Source of the DNA: Planctomycetota bacterium
GTDB lineage: Bacteria > Planctomycetota > Phycisphaerae > Sedimentisphaerales > Anaerobacaceae
Length of the DNA: 16,319 bases
Assembly: GCA_023135255.1 (NCBI GenBank)
Contig: JAGLTN010000374.1
Coordinates: forward strand, 1 to 16,319
Direction: 5' to 3'
The position numbers and the translations under genes were made by a program. The notes beneath the pieces were generated by a model. It ran no database searches, had not been told where the DNA came from, and saw only the letters and a list, made by a program, of their open reading frames with translations. Shown here one piece after another: positions 6,682-16,116 of the stretch. Numbering within the stretch: the stretch's first letter is position 1; each line of letters begins with the position of its first letter.

Positions 6682-9420
6682 TTATCGAGCTAGCTTAGCG
6701 ATAAAATGATATTGACCTGATTCTACAAAGAGTAACATTCTGTCGTTTTCCATTTTGAGAAATTTTGCTTTTGGTTCTACAGATATGCTTTTCCCAGGCA
6801 TATAAACAGTTGCGGTCGTGTTCGGCGGTATGGTTACATTCAGATGCAACTCGTCCTGATGGATTTTCCAGTCTGTAATTATTTGGCCTTGAATCGAATC
6901 GTAGCTGGTCTTAGCCCATTTGAGATCATCAATTACAGGAGTATTGGTCATGAAATGTTTATAGCCTGGATTTTTTTCATCTGGTGTAATTCCGCCTACG
7001 CCTTCGATGAACCATGAACCCACCGCCAGATAACAATTATGAATCTGGGATGCCCCGAGGCCCCAGTTCTCGTTAATTGTAGTTGAGCCGCACTTTAGCA
7101 TGTAGCCGTAACTCGGATAAGTGTCTTTGCTGATCATTTCGTAAGCAAGGTCGTTTCTGCCCTGCTCGTTGAGGAGTCTTAGCATGAAGAATATTCCGAG
7201 CATACCAGCATTGGGGTTGCCTTTGTGCTTTACGATTATGGCATCTTCCAAGCGTTTGAAAATACGTTTTTTAATATCATCCGGTACGATACCGGTATAC
7301 AATGGCATGGTTAGGTAAACCTGGTCATCAAATATATAGGTTTGCTTTTCTTTGTCGAAAAATTCTTCGTGCAGAACCTTTTTTAATAGCTCGACCTGGG
7401 CTGTATATTTTTTAGCATCTTGTTTTTTGCCGAGAATTTCTGCTATCCGGGCGGCACGTTTTACACAATAAAGCATATAGCAATTATTGAAAAAACGATT
7501 TCGTTTCAGCTGGATTGGATTACCGACCGGCCAAAGCTGGTCAGGAGCAACCCAGTCACCTAAGAATCCCCATTCTTCGGATGGGGCAAGGCCGGGGTAA
7601 AATTCGAGTATATTGTTTTTTCTTTTTGTATCTACATAATCAAGCCATCTTGTAAATGATGGGTATGATTTTTCAAGTATCTGTTTATCGCCATATCGCA
7701 GGTACATTTCCCAGGGCAATGTAAGACATATTCCACTCCAACCCGGGCCACCACCATCGAATGTAGGCGGACAGGTGTGCGGAATGTCTCCGGTATCTTC
7801 ATGCTGGCTGTCGCGCCAATTCATAAGCCATTTTGTATAAAAGGCAGATACGTCAAAGTTTGTTATTCCTGTAACCATTGATGATTGACCGTCGCCGCCG
7901 TAACCAAGTCTTTCACGATGGGGGCAATCAACGATAACACCTCCCATAGTGAGACACTCGTAGGTATATTTAGTGGTATTAAAAATGTCATTGAGCAGTT
8001 GATTTGAACATTGGAATTCAGAGGCGCTTTTATAATTTGTTCTTACGAAAAGTCCTGTGATGTCATCAAGGCTGGGCTGGTAATCAAGGCCTGTAATTTC
8101 AACATAGCGAAAAGCGCGGAAATCAAAGCGGTTCCTGAAAGTTTCGGTTTTATCTGAGCCAATAATGTATTGATCCCAATAGCCATAGTCATTGAAACGC
8201 TTATCTTTGTGACCAAGTTCCTGTTCCAGGTAACGTATTTTTATTTTGTCACCAACTTTGCCTTTCAGCTTTACCTGAAGAAAGCCGGTAAAGCTTTTGC
8301 CCATATCAACCCAGTATTTGCCTTGATCTTTTTTCTCGATAGATACGGGTATGACAGACCAAAATATTTTATTTGTATTACACATTTGCGCGGAGACTTT
8401 TATATTTTGGGGGATAGTGACAATGTCAACGTTTTTCCAGTCGGTAAGGGTTGTAACAGGCTTTGACCAGTCGTTGTTTATTAATCTACCGTCCTGACTT
8501 TCGGCACTTGAACGTCCTTTTTTGCCGTGATGAACCTCGGCAAGGGTCGTTGAGCTTTTGTGCCATTTCCAGCTTTTGTCGGTAGCAAGGCTGAAATCTT
8601 TATTACTGTGCAAAGCAGCATTAAGCTGGAGTTTTACAATGGGTGTTTTGTGGAAGACACCAACAACGCCTTTTCTGAACCAACCATAGCTAAGCCAAAG
8701 ACCAACACAGTTATCGCCCTTCCTGAGATATTTGGTAACATCATAGGTGTTATATAAAACTCGTTTGTCATATTGAGTAAAAGCGGGGGCTAACGGGTCG
8801 ATGGTGACTTTTTCGCCATTGATGTAAAGCTCGTGATAACCAAAAGAAGTAACGTATACAAATACCTGTTTGGGATTATCTTCGAGAGAGAATTCTTTTC
8901 TCATCCATGGTAAATCTACATTTTTATAAGGCTTGTATTTATCATCATTGAGATCGGCGCCGGCTGGGGTATAAGATATCCATTGGCCTTTCCAGTCGGC
9001 GGAATTTAAAAGCCCCATCGACCATTGGGCGGTTTGGCTGAATTTGGTGGGTTTGTTGTCTTTGTCCCAGGAGCGTGCCTTCCAGAAGCACTTTTGCCCT
9101 GAGATGAGTTTTTGGCCTTTGTATTGTATGTTGACTGTATTGTCAGATTTTACCTTGCCGGTATCAAAAAGGTCCGCTTTGCCAGTAACAAGCAGCTGTT
9201 TAGAAGAAGCAACAAGAACCTGATATGCGGTTTGTTTTTGTCCATGTTTATTTGATTGCAGTTTCCAGCTAAGTCTGGGTTGAATTACATCTATGCCAAC
9301 AGGATTAGTGAGATATTCACAACGAAGGTCGGTTACAGCAACATCACTTTGAGGCAATTCGTTACAACCTGCCATGAGTAAAAATGATAGTAACGTTATA
9401 ATTGCGAAAAACTTTTTCAT
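6682..9420 (-). CDS. GH78 alpha-L-rhamnosidase, predicted lipoprotein
   Basis: A 912-residue glycoside hydrolase that removes terminal alpha-L-rhamnose from plant or algal polysaccharides or glycosides. Start ATG at 9420 has AGGAG 8 bases upstream and leads straight into a lipoprotein signal (MKKFFAIITLLSFLLMAGC, cysteine 19), so the enzyme is probably anchored in the envelope. A longer in-frame start at 9489 would overlap the upstream gene and hide the signal peptide. Domain order fits GH78: an N-terminal fibronectin-like part (LRCEYLTNPVGIDVIQPRLSW), beta-sandwich segments (VYVTSFGYHELYINGEKV, GKSFTGFLQVKLKG), the (alpha/alpha)6 catalytic domain with DCPHRERLGYGGDGQ (about residues 498-512, holding a probable catalytic acid Glu), STTINENWG with the probable base Glu region, and a C-terminal beta domain (LHLNVTIPPNTTATVYMP). 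Length is normal and no break is seen. It follows the PAP2 gene by 47 bases. Confidence 0.93.
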   Translation of the reverse strand: MKKFFAIITLLSFLLMAGCNELPQSDVAVTDLRCEYLTNPVGIDVIQPRLSWKLQSNKHGQKQTAYQVLVASSKQLLVTGKADLFDTGKVKSDNTVNIQYKGQKLISGQKCFWKARSWDKDNKPTKFSQTAQWSMGLLNSADWKGQWISYTPAGADLNDDKYKPYKNVDLPWMRKEFSLEDNPKQVFVYVTSFGYHELYINGEKVTIDPLAPAFTQYDKRVLYNTYDVTKYLRKGDNCVGLWLSYGWFRKGVVGVFHKTPIVKLQLNAALHSNKDFSLATDKSWKWHKSSTTLAEVHHGKKGRSSAESQDGRLINNDWSKPVTTLTDWKNVDIVTIPQNIKVSAQMCNTNKIFWSVIPVSIEKKDQGKYWVDMGKSFTGFLQVKLKGKVGDKIKIRYLEQELGHKDKRFNDYGYWDQYIIGSDKTETFRNRFDFRAFRYVEITGLDYQPSLDDITGLFVRTNYKSASEFQCSNQLLNDIFNTTKYTYECLTMGGVIVDCPHRERLGYGGDGQSSMVTGITNFDVSAFYTKWLMNWRDSQHEDTGDIPHTCPPTFDGGGPGWSGICLTLPWEMYLRYGDKQILEKSYPSFTRWLDYVDTKRKNNILEFYPGLAPSEEWGFLGDWVAPDQLWPVGNPIQLKRNRFFNNCYMLYCVKRAARIAEILGKKQDAKKYTAQVELLKKVLHEEFFDKEKQTYIFDDQVYLTMPLYTGIVPDDIKKRIFKRLEDAIIVKHKGNPNAGMLGIFFMLRLLNEQGRNDLAYEMISKDTYPSYGYMLKCGSTTINENWGLGASQIHNCYLAVGSWFIEGVGGITPDEKNPGYKHFMTNTPVIDDLKWAKTSYDSIQGQIITDWKIHQDELHLNVTIPPNTTATVYMPGKSISVEPKAKFLKMENDRMLLFVESGQYHFIAKLAR

Positions 9421-9467
9421 AGAGACACTCCTGTTAGCAGAAAAGGTAATTATTCGTTCAAATTTTG

Positions 9468-10289
9468 TTAGAATCTTTTTGTCAGGCATATTCCCGTGCC
9501 ACCGTCATCACCTAAGCCGCCAAAGTAAGGCTCTACTTTAAATCCCGCGATCTCAAGTTTTTTTTGTTTACCGGCAACGGTATGTCCCACAACCCAACCA
9601 AGTACTGCGCCGAAGAGAACGTCACTTGCCCAATGGTCGCCTGAATCCATCATTCGCCATGCAACGACAGAAGCACCGCAGTAAGCGGGGATGCCGATTT
9701 CCGGGCCATAGAATTCATGCAAAACGGCAGCAACCGTAAAGGAGCTTGACGTATGTCCGCTTGGCCATGCGAAATTTTTGCCGTTAGGTGTGTCATTGTG
9801 AACAATGCCTTTCAAAGCCAGAGTTGTCAGCCCTGTAATTGAAAGTGCCGTCATCATTGTCCATGCTCTGTCTTTGTTCAGCTGGTCACCTTTATGCGCA
9901 CTTACGGCATACCAGATACCAGTAGCGGCAAAATGAATTCCGGGGTTTCCGGCAATATCGATGAACTTATCTACACCCTTGCTGCCGAAAGCACGATGTT
10001 TCTTGAAATTTTCAGCAATGTTTTTGTCAGCATCGCTGCTATGCAATGCGATTGAACCACCACCAGCCATCAAAAGCAGAAGCAAATTATTATTATCAAA
10101 AAAAGAAGACTTTGTGTCATCGATGATTCTGTCAGGCCAATTTCCAAGGTCATCCCTGGCGAAGTCGAGCCAGGTGGGAACGGGAATCTTTAATGAAGAT
10201 TCGCCGGCAGATACTAAAGAAGTTGAAAAAATAATCGCAAAAAGACAAATCAATCTAAACAAAACCGCATTTCTGTAAAAATGCCTCAT
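9468..10289 (-). CDS. PAP2-family membrane phosphatase-like protein with altered active-site motif
   Basis: A 273-residue protein with an N-terminal signal-like segment (LFRLICLFAIIFSTSLVSA) and several hydrophobic helices. It belongs to the PAP2 superfamily (lipid phosphate or undecaprenyl-pyrophosphate phosphatases). PSGH is present (residues 176-179), as is the H-x3-D of the third motif (H219WASD223). The first motif keeps only its lysine and proline (K160 GIVHND T P), with Thr where the conserved Arg stands. In the third motif the stretch before His219 reads WRMMDSGD, so the usual Ser-Arg pair is either displaced by one residue or replaced by Arg-Met. Activity is therefore uncertain. The C-terminus ends in a glycine-rich GGTGICLTKRF. 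It starts 42 bases after guaA with no terminator between, and the rhamnosidase follows closely. AAGG abuts the ATG and a better-placed GGAG is about 13 bases upstream. Confidence 0.85.
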   Translation of the reverse strand: MRHFYRNAVLFRLICLFAIIFSTSLVSAGESSLKIPVPTWLDFARDDLGNWPDRIIDDTKSSFFDNNNLLLLLMAGGGSIALHSSDADKNIAENFKKHRAFGSKGVDKFIDIAGNPGIHFAATGIWYAVSAHKGDQLNKDRAWTMMTALSITGLTTLALKGIVHNDTPNGKNFAWPSGHTSSSFTVAAVLHEFYGPEIGIPAYCGASVVAWRMMDSGDHWASDVLFGAVLGWVVGHTVAGKQKKLEIAGFKVEPYFGGLGDDGGTGICLTKRF

Positions 10290-10331
10290 CCTTGAAGCTC
10301 TCCAATTTAGAACAATAATATATCAACGCTT

Positions 10332-11873
10332 TTATTCCCACTCTATCGTGGCGGGCGGCTTCGATGAAATATCGTAAACCACCCTGTTTACTCCTCTGAC
10401 CTCATTTATTATCCTGCTCGATATTGTACTCAAGACTTCATAAGGTATATGGGAAAAATCAGCTGTCATAAAGTCAACCGTTTCGACCGCGCGGACAGCG
10501 ATAACATTTTCATAACTTCTTTCATCACCCATAACGCCTACAGTAGAAACGGGCAAAAGCACTGTTAAAGCCTGTGATATCTGTCTGTAAAGACCGGCAG
10601 CTTTAATTTCGTCAATAAGTATCTCATCTGATTCTCTTAAGACACCAAGTCTTGGTTCGGTTATTTCACCGATGATCCTTACCGCCAGACCAGGGCCTGG
10701 GAATGGATGTCTCCAAACCATATCCTCCGGCAAACCAAGGTATTCACCTACCCGTCGAACTTCATCTTTGAACAAATCGCGTAAAGGCTCAACCAGTTCA
10801 AAACCGAGCTGTTCCGGCAGACCTCCTACATTGTGGTGTAGTTTAATATTAGCAGCAGGGTTGCCGTCTTTTGAGCCTGATTCAATAACATCGGGATAGA
10901 GAGTACCCTGTGCAAGAAATTTGACATCGGATATTTTGGCAGCTTCTGCTTTGAAGGCTTCTATGAACTCTGCGCCGATGATCTTGCGTTTTTTCTGCGG
11001 GTCGGTGACACCTTTTAAAGCTGTCAGGAACTGCTTTGACCAATCAACAACTCGAAGATCGATGTGGAAATGATCTCTAAAGGTAGTCTCAACATATTGT
11101 CTTTCACCTTTCCTAAGCAAACCATTGTCAACAAAGATACATACCAGCTGGTCGCCGATGGCTTTGTGAAGCAGTGACGCAACAACAGAAGAATCGACAC
11201 CTCCACTTAGACCGCAAATTACAGTTGAATCGCCAACCTGTTTTCTTACATCTTTTACAGTTTCCTCGACAAAATCACTCATTTTCCAGTTGCCGCTACA
11301 TCCGCAAATGTCATAGAGAAAGTTTTTCAGTATTTGGATTCCTTTAGGCGTATGTGAAACTTCCGGGTGAAACTGTACGCCGTAGAATGGTTTTTCTTTG
11401 TGCTTAACCGCTGCGTATGGACATGTAGGTGTGGTGGCAAGTCGGATAAAATTCTCATCCATGTTGCCGACCTGGTCGCCGTGGCTTGCCCAGGCGATCA
11501 TTGAATCAGGGACATTGGCAAGCAAGTCACTTTTGTCGAGCACGGAAAGATCAGTCCTGCCGTATTCTCTTTTTTCAGCGGCGATGACCCTGGCACCGAG
11601 TATTTGACTGCCAAGCTGCATGCCGTAACAAATACCTAATACAGGGACAGACATTTCGAGTATCTTTTCATCACATTTCGGGGCATTGTCACTATATACA
11701 CTGGCTGGTCCGCCGGAGAATATAACGCCTTTAACGTTCATTTCCTTTAACTTCTCAGCTGAGGTTGACGCTGGGTAAATAAGTGAATAAACATTAAGTT
11801 CTCTTACCTTTCTTGCAATAAGCTGAACATACTGACTGCCAAAATCGAGGATAGCGATTATCTCACGGGGCAT
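10332..11873 (-). CDS. guaA: GMP synthase (glutamine-hydrolysing)
   Basis: Makes GMP from XMP, ATP and glutamine in the cytoplasm, the last step of guanine nucleotide synthesis. The 513-residue protein has the full family layout. The class I glutamine amidotransferase domain has nucleophile Cys82 (GICYGMQLG) and the His169/Glu171 pair (VQFHPEVSH). The ATP pyrophosphatase domain has the P-loop SGGVDS (223-228). The C-terminal dimerisation domain includes [15 protein letters not shown] and ends in [17 protein letters not shown] lies 6 bases before the ATG. It follows guaB by 45 bases, forming the common guaBA pair. Confidence 0.98.
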   Translation of the reverse strand: MPREIIAILDFGSQYVQLIARKVRELNVYSLIYPASTSAEKLKEMNVKGVIFSGGPASVYSDNAPKCDEKILEMSVPVLGICYGMQLGSQILGARVIAAEKREYGRTDLSVLDKSDLLANVPDSMIAWASHGDQVGNMDENFIRLATTPTCPYAAVKHKEKPFYGVQFHPEVSHTPKGIQILKNFLYDICGCSGNWKMSDFVEETVKDVRKQVGDSTVICGLSGGVDSSVVASLLHKAIGDQLVCIFVDNGLLRKGERQYVETTFRDHFHIDLRVVDWSKQFLTALKGVTDPQKKRKIIGAEFIEAFKAEAAKISDVKFLAQGTLYPDVIESGSKDGNPAANIKLHHNVGGLPEQLGFELVEPLRDLFKDEVRRVGEYLGLPEDMVWRHPFPGPGLAVRIIGEITEPRLGVLRESDEILIDEIKAAGLYRQISQALTVLLPVSTVGVMGDERSYENVIAVRAVETVDFMTADFSHIPYEVLSTISSRIINEVRGVNRVVYDISSKPPATIEWE

Positions 11874-11918
11874 AAAAAATCCTTTTCGTACTTTTTGTTA
11901 TTTACAATTTACCAAACA

Positions 11919-13436
<1,518 letters not shown>

Positions 13437-13438
13437 TC

Positions 13439-13467
13439 AGTATAATATGGTTTTTTGATGGCGTCAA
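13439..13467 (-). promoter_or_regulatory. Strong sigma-70-type promoter of guaBA
   Basis: On the - strand: TTGACG (13467-13462), 17-base spacer, TATACT (13444-13439), each five of six to consensus. The predicted start near 13432 gives a leader of about 45 bases, too short for a purine riboswitch. Confidence 0.65.
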
Positions 13468-13638
13468 AGCTTTTCAGCTGTTTTTAACAAATGCAGGACT
13501 AAATTGATGCTTTTTTCTGATAAAAACCCCCAAGGTCATATAAAAATTCCCCGATTAAAATTTGCACTGGGATGAACTTAATTCACACTAAAATAGTATT
13601 ATGTAATAGATGAATTGAATTTTTGGAGAATATTAAAA

Positions 13639-13959
13639 ATGGAATCCGTAAAAAAGCATCAAATAATGGTTGTTGGTTTGCTGGCAGCTGTGATATTGGG
13701 GGTCGTTGCTTTGATAGCTATCGCTTCAGGGGAAAAACCTGTTGAGAAAAAAACTGTATTAGATCAGGGATCAACTACAATCAGCCAGGAGGTCAAAACC
13801 TGTCCAGCTGACTATGCAAAACCATGTTTTGAGGCTAAAAATGAAGTTAAAGCCTGCCTGGCGGATTGCACAAAAGTCTGTTGCGCCGCTAAAAACGCCG
13901 AGGAAAAAGTAAAATCGTGCCCATTCAGGATTCCAAAATCCTGCTACGGTAAAAACTGA
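13639..13959 (+). CDS. Small membrane-anchored protein with three cysteine-bearing repeats
   Basis: A 106-residue protein that I do not recognise. Start ATG at 13639 is chosen because TGGAG lies 10 bases upstream; an in-frame TTG at 13615 has none. One N-terminal membrane segment (about residues 9-30, VVGLLAAVILGVVALIAI) is followed by a polar spacer (30-51). Three short repeats follow: VKTCPADYAKPCFEAKN (52-68), VKACLADCTKVCCAAKN (70-86) and VKSCPFRIPKSCYGKN (91-106). Each has VK-x-C-x7-C and ends in KN; the middle one adds two further cysteines, making eight in all. With one N-terminal helix the repeats probably face outside the cytoplasm, where they might form disulfides or bind metal; this is inference. 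The gene is divergent from guaBA, has a weak possible promoter (GAACTT, 17 bases, TATTAT at 13574-13602), and is closed by a strong terminator, so it is likely a single-gene unit. Confidence 0.75.
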   Translation: MESVKKHQIMVVGLLAAVILGVVALIAIASGEKPVEKKTVLDQGSTTISQEVKTCPADYAKPCFEAKNEVKACLADCTKVCCAAKNAEEKVKSCPFRIPKSCYGKN

Positions 13960-13984
13960 AATTAAAACCAATTTTATTACCAAC

Positions 13985-14017
13985 AGGCCGTTTCTTGAAG
14001 AAAGAACGGCCTTTTTT
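13985..14017 (+). terminator. Intrinsic terminator of the cysteine-repeat gene
   Basis: aggccgt (13985-13991) pairs with acggcct (14006-14012). The stem is extended inward by imperfect ttctt/aagaaag pairing and followed by a run of six T's (14012-14017). Classic rho-independent form. Confidence 0.88.
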
Positions 14018-14057
14018 GTTAAATAATATCTGGAAAAATATTTTTTTGCGCCCATTT

Positions 14058-14071
14058 TGATTATATAATCA
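14058..14071 (+). promoter_or_regulatory. 14-bp perfect palindrome containing a -10-like TATAAT
   Basis: tgattatataatca reads the same on both strands and includes an exact TATAAT (14064-14069), 63 bases before the ECF sigma start. The -35 region opposite it is only T-rich, so a weak promoter whose -10 box lies in an operator-like site is one reading. Confidence 0.35.
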
Positions 14072-14132
14072 GTCTATATTGGTGAAAAGCCAAGTACCGC
14101 GGAAAGGGCTATGAGTTTTTAAAAGGATACCA

Positions 14133-14672
14133 GTGGACGGAAAAACGGATTCAGATTTAGTAAAGGACGCTCTTGCTGGCAATGGAGAAAGCTTTTCGGC
14201 GTTATGCCGGAGGTATTATCCTGCTATGGTTGCTGTAGCGCAGGCAGTCTTGACAGACCGGCATCTTGCCGAAGATGCTGCCCAACAGGGTTTTGCCAAT
14301 GCCTGTGGTAAGCTTTCCGGGCTTACGAAAAAGCATAAATTCGGCAGTTGGCTGGCAGCGATCTGCAGAAACGCCGCTATAGATATCGCCCGCAGGCATA
14401 ATCGAATCAACTATTTTGAGGATTTTCCGACGTTAGAGGCAAAGCTGGAAACAGATGACCAGGACTTCTCTCAAGTCAAACAGGCAATAGCCAAACTTAA
14501 ACCGGCAGAGAAGGAATTGGTTTTTCTAAGGTTTTATAATGAAAAATCTTACGACCAGATATCGAATGTGCTTGGCATAAGCATTCAGGCAATAAACGGC
14601 AGGTTAAGAAGAATAAAGAAAAAAATCGCGATACATTTAAATGGCAATAATTTTGCTGAGGTAAAAAAATGA
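14133..14672 (+). CDS. ECF-type RNA polymerase sigma factor
   Basis: A 179-residue two-domain sigma-70 family protein that would direct RNA polymerase to specific promoters. Region 2 (about residues 22-90) includes FSALCRRYYPAMVAVAQ, the LAEDAAQQGFANACGKL segment and the promoter-melting KFGSWLAAICRNAAIDIARR. Region 4 (about 116-170) has the helix-turn-helix LKPAEKELVFLRFYNEKSYDQISNVLGISIQAINGRLRR. The start is GTG at 14133 with AAAAGGA 6 bases upstream; no nearby ATG fits. It overlaps the next gene by four bases (ATGA), so the two are translationally coupled and probably work together. Regulon unknown. Confidence 0.93.
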   Translation: MDGKTDSDLVKDALAGNGESFSALCRRYYPAMVAVAQAVLTDRHLAEDAAQQGFANACGKLSGLTKKHKFGSWLAAICRNAAIDIARRHNRINYFEDFPTLEAKLETDDQDFSQVKQAIAKLKPAEKELVFLRFYNEKSYDQISNVLGISIQAINGRLRRIKKKIAIHLNGNNFAEVKK

Positions 14673-15961
14673 AAAGTGGTAAAGACAGCAAAAAACTCGA
14701 TGAGATGATAGCTCGTGCGATCAGCGAGGAGAACATCGAATTCGATGCTGAAAAATGGAAACAAAAATACGGTAAAGAATATTCAATGCTGACTTGCGGA
14801 GCGACTAAGGTGCCGCTTAAGCGAAGTTGGCTAATAAACGGGAGAAATGTTATGAAGAACAAAGTGACAAAACTGGCGGTTGCGGCAGTGATTATTATCG
14901 CAGTATTAGCAGGAATAAACCATTTCGGCGGTTCAATTGACGGGAGCACTGCAGCCTGGGCATCTCTGGCTGAACGGGTAATGAAAATCGATACCTTTAC
15001 CTACCGAATAAGAATGACAATGGCAAATGTTCCTAATGTGCCGCAAGGCGAAAACATGGAAATGGAAACGCTTGCGTATAACAGCCTTGAGCATGGCTTG
15101 CGAATAGATACTTACCTAAAAGATAAGATCATATCAACAACTTATATAACTCCGCGGACAAAAGCAATGCTCTCAGTAATCCATGACCGGAAAAAATATA
15201 TTAAAATACAGATGAATGATGAGCAATTTCGAGAATACCAGTTGAAAAATAATCCGCGTGAAATGATCAAAAGTTTTATGATATATGGTTTTACTGAGCT
15301 GGGGATATCTGACATTAACGGAATTCAGGCAGAAGGAATCATGGTTACCGACCCGAATGTATTCGCAGGTGTCTTCAGCGATGTAAAAGTTGAGCTTTGG
15401 GCTGATGTCGAAAGTGATCTTCCGGTAATGATGAAAATTAACGCTGCCGGTGAAAATTCTATATTGATCGATATGGTTATGGATGATTTTCAGTGGAATG
15501 TGGAGCTTGACCTTGCGGAGCTCGAGCCTAATATTCCCGCAGATTATGAATTGATGGCAGATGTGGAAATTCCGGGCGATGATGGTAAGGCAGCAGCTGA
15601 AGGGCTTGGAATCTATGCAGACAGCTTAGGCAAATATCCAGAGAAAATAACAATAATGGCCATGATGAAAGAGCTGGCTGAAGATATGAGAAAAAACATC
15701 GATCCGAATAATCCTGAGCCCAGCAATGAAGACATGGAAAGGATGATGAAAGTACAAGCTGTGTGTATGTTCTATATGGGTCTTACTCAAAAAGGTAAAG
15801 AGCCTGCGTACTACGGCAAAAATGTCACGGTTGGTGATAGCGATGCTGTGCTGATGAGGTGGAAAATATCTGATAATAAGTACAGGGTAATATTCGGCGA
15901 CCTGAGCATTGAAGATGTGTCATTTCAAGAATTAAGCGAATTAGAGGCATCTGTAAAATAA
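14669..15961 (+). CDS. Single-pass membrane protein coupled to the ECF sigma factor (putative anti-sigma or envelope sensor)
   Basis: A 430-residue protein with a cytoplasmic N-terminus of about 66 residues (LDEMIARAISEENIEFDAEKWKQKY), one membrane helix (about 68-86, LAVAAVIIIAVLAGINHF) and a large outer domain. The outer domain begins AAWASLAERVMKIDTFTYRIRM and continues with beta-strand-like segments (GLRIDTYLKDKIISTTYI, VKVELWADVESDLPVMMKI), which recall the LolA/LppX-like fold of predicted lipoprotein-sorting proteins. The region from about 305 is alpha-helical and acidic. It starts in the sigma gene's stop region (ATGA), with GAGG upstream, so a role in controlling that sigma factor is likely by position. 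No zinc-binding anti-sigma motif (HxxxCxxC) is visible. An internal ATG at 14852 has its own good ribosome-binding site. It is followed by a strong terminator. Confidence 0.7.
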   Translation: MKSGKDSKKLDEMIARAISEENIEFDAEKWKQKYGKEYSMLTCGATKVPLKRSWLINGRNVMKNKVTKLAVAAVIIIAVLAGINHFGGSIDGSTAAWASLAERVMKIDTFTYRIRMTMANVPNVPQGENMEMETLAYNSLEHGLRIDTYLKDKIISTTYITPRTKAMLSVIHDRKKYIKIQMNDEQFREYQLKNNPREMIKSFMIYGFTELGISDINGIQAEGIMVTDPNVFAGVFSDVKVELWADVESDLPVMMKINAAGENSILIDMVMDDFQWNVELDLAELEPNIPADYELMADVEIPGDDGKAAAEGLGIYADSLGKYPEKITIMAMMKELAEDMRKNIDPNNPEPSNEDMERMMKVQAVCMFYMGLTQKGKEPAYYGKNVTVGDSDAVLMRWKISDNKYRVIFGDLSIEDVSFQELSELEASVK

Positions 15962-15986
15962 AATTTGTTTTGACATAAGCACTTTT

Positions 15987-16023
15987 ACAGGCTAACTTTA
16001 CGCTAAGGTTGGCCTGTTTTTTT
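15987..16023 (+). terminator. Intrinsic terminator of the sigma/partner operon
   Basis: acaggctaac (15987-15996) pairs with gttggcctgt (16008-16017) through ten pairs including one G-U, followed by seven T's ending at 16023. It begins 25 bases after the stop codon. Confidence 0.88.
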
Positions 16024-16089
16024 AGTATAATTTTAAAAATTTTTGGTTTTACTGTCGCAAATCCGTGAGAACTGTCACTATTAAATGAA

Positions 16090-16099
16090 GATTCGAATC
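16090..16099. promoter_or_regulatory. 10-bp palindrome before the second sigma gene
   Basis: gattcgaatc is a perfect palindrome located 7 bases before the AGGA ribosome-binding site of the following gene. Upstream are two copies of actgtc (about 16051 and 16072) spaced two helical turns apart. A possible operator, but short enough to be chance. Confidence 0.25.
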
Positions 16100-16116
16100 A
16101 TAAAAAGGACGTTGGT

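Noticed and set aside
9421..9489. Longer N-terminus for the rhamnosidase starting at 9489
   Set aside because: It would overlap the PAP2 gene and bury a clear lipoprotein signal peptide that has its own AGGAG at the 9420 start.
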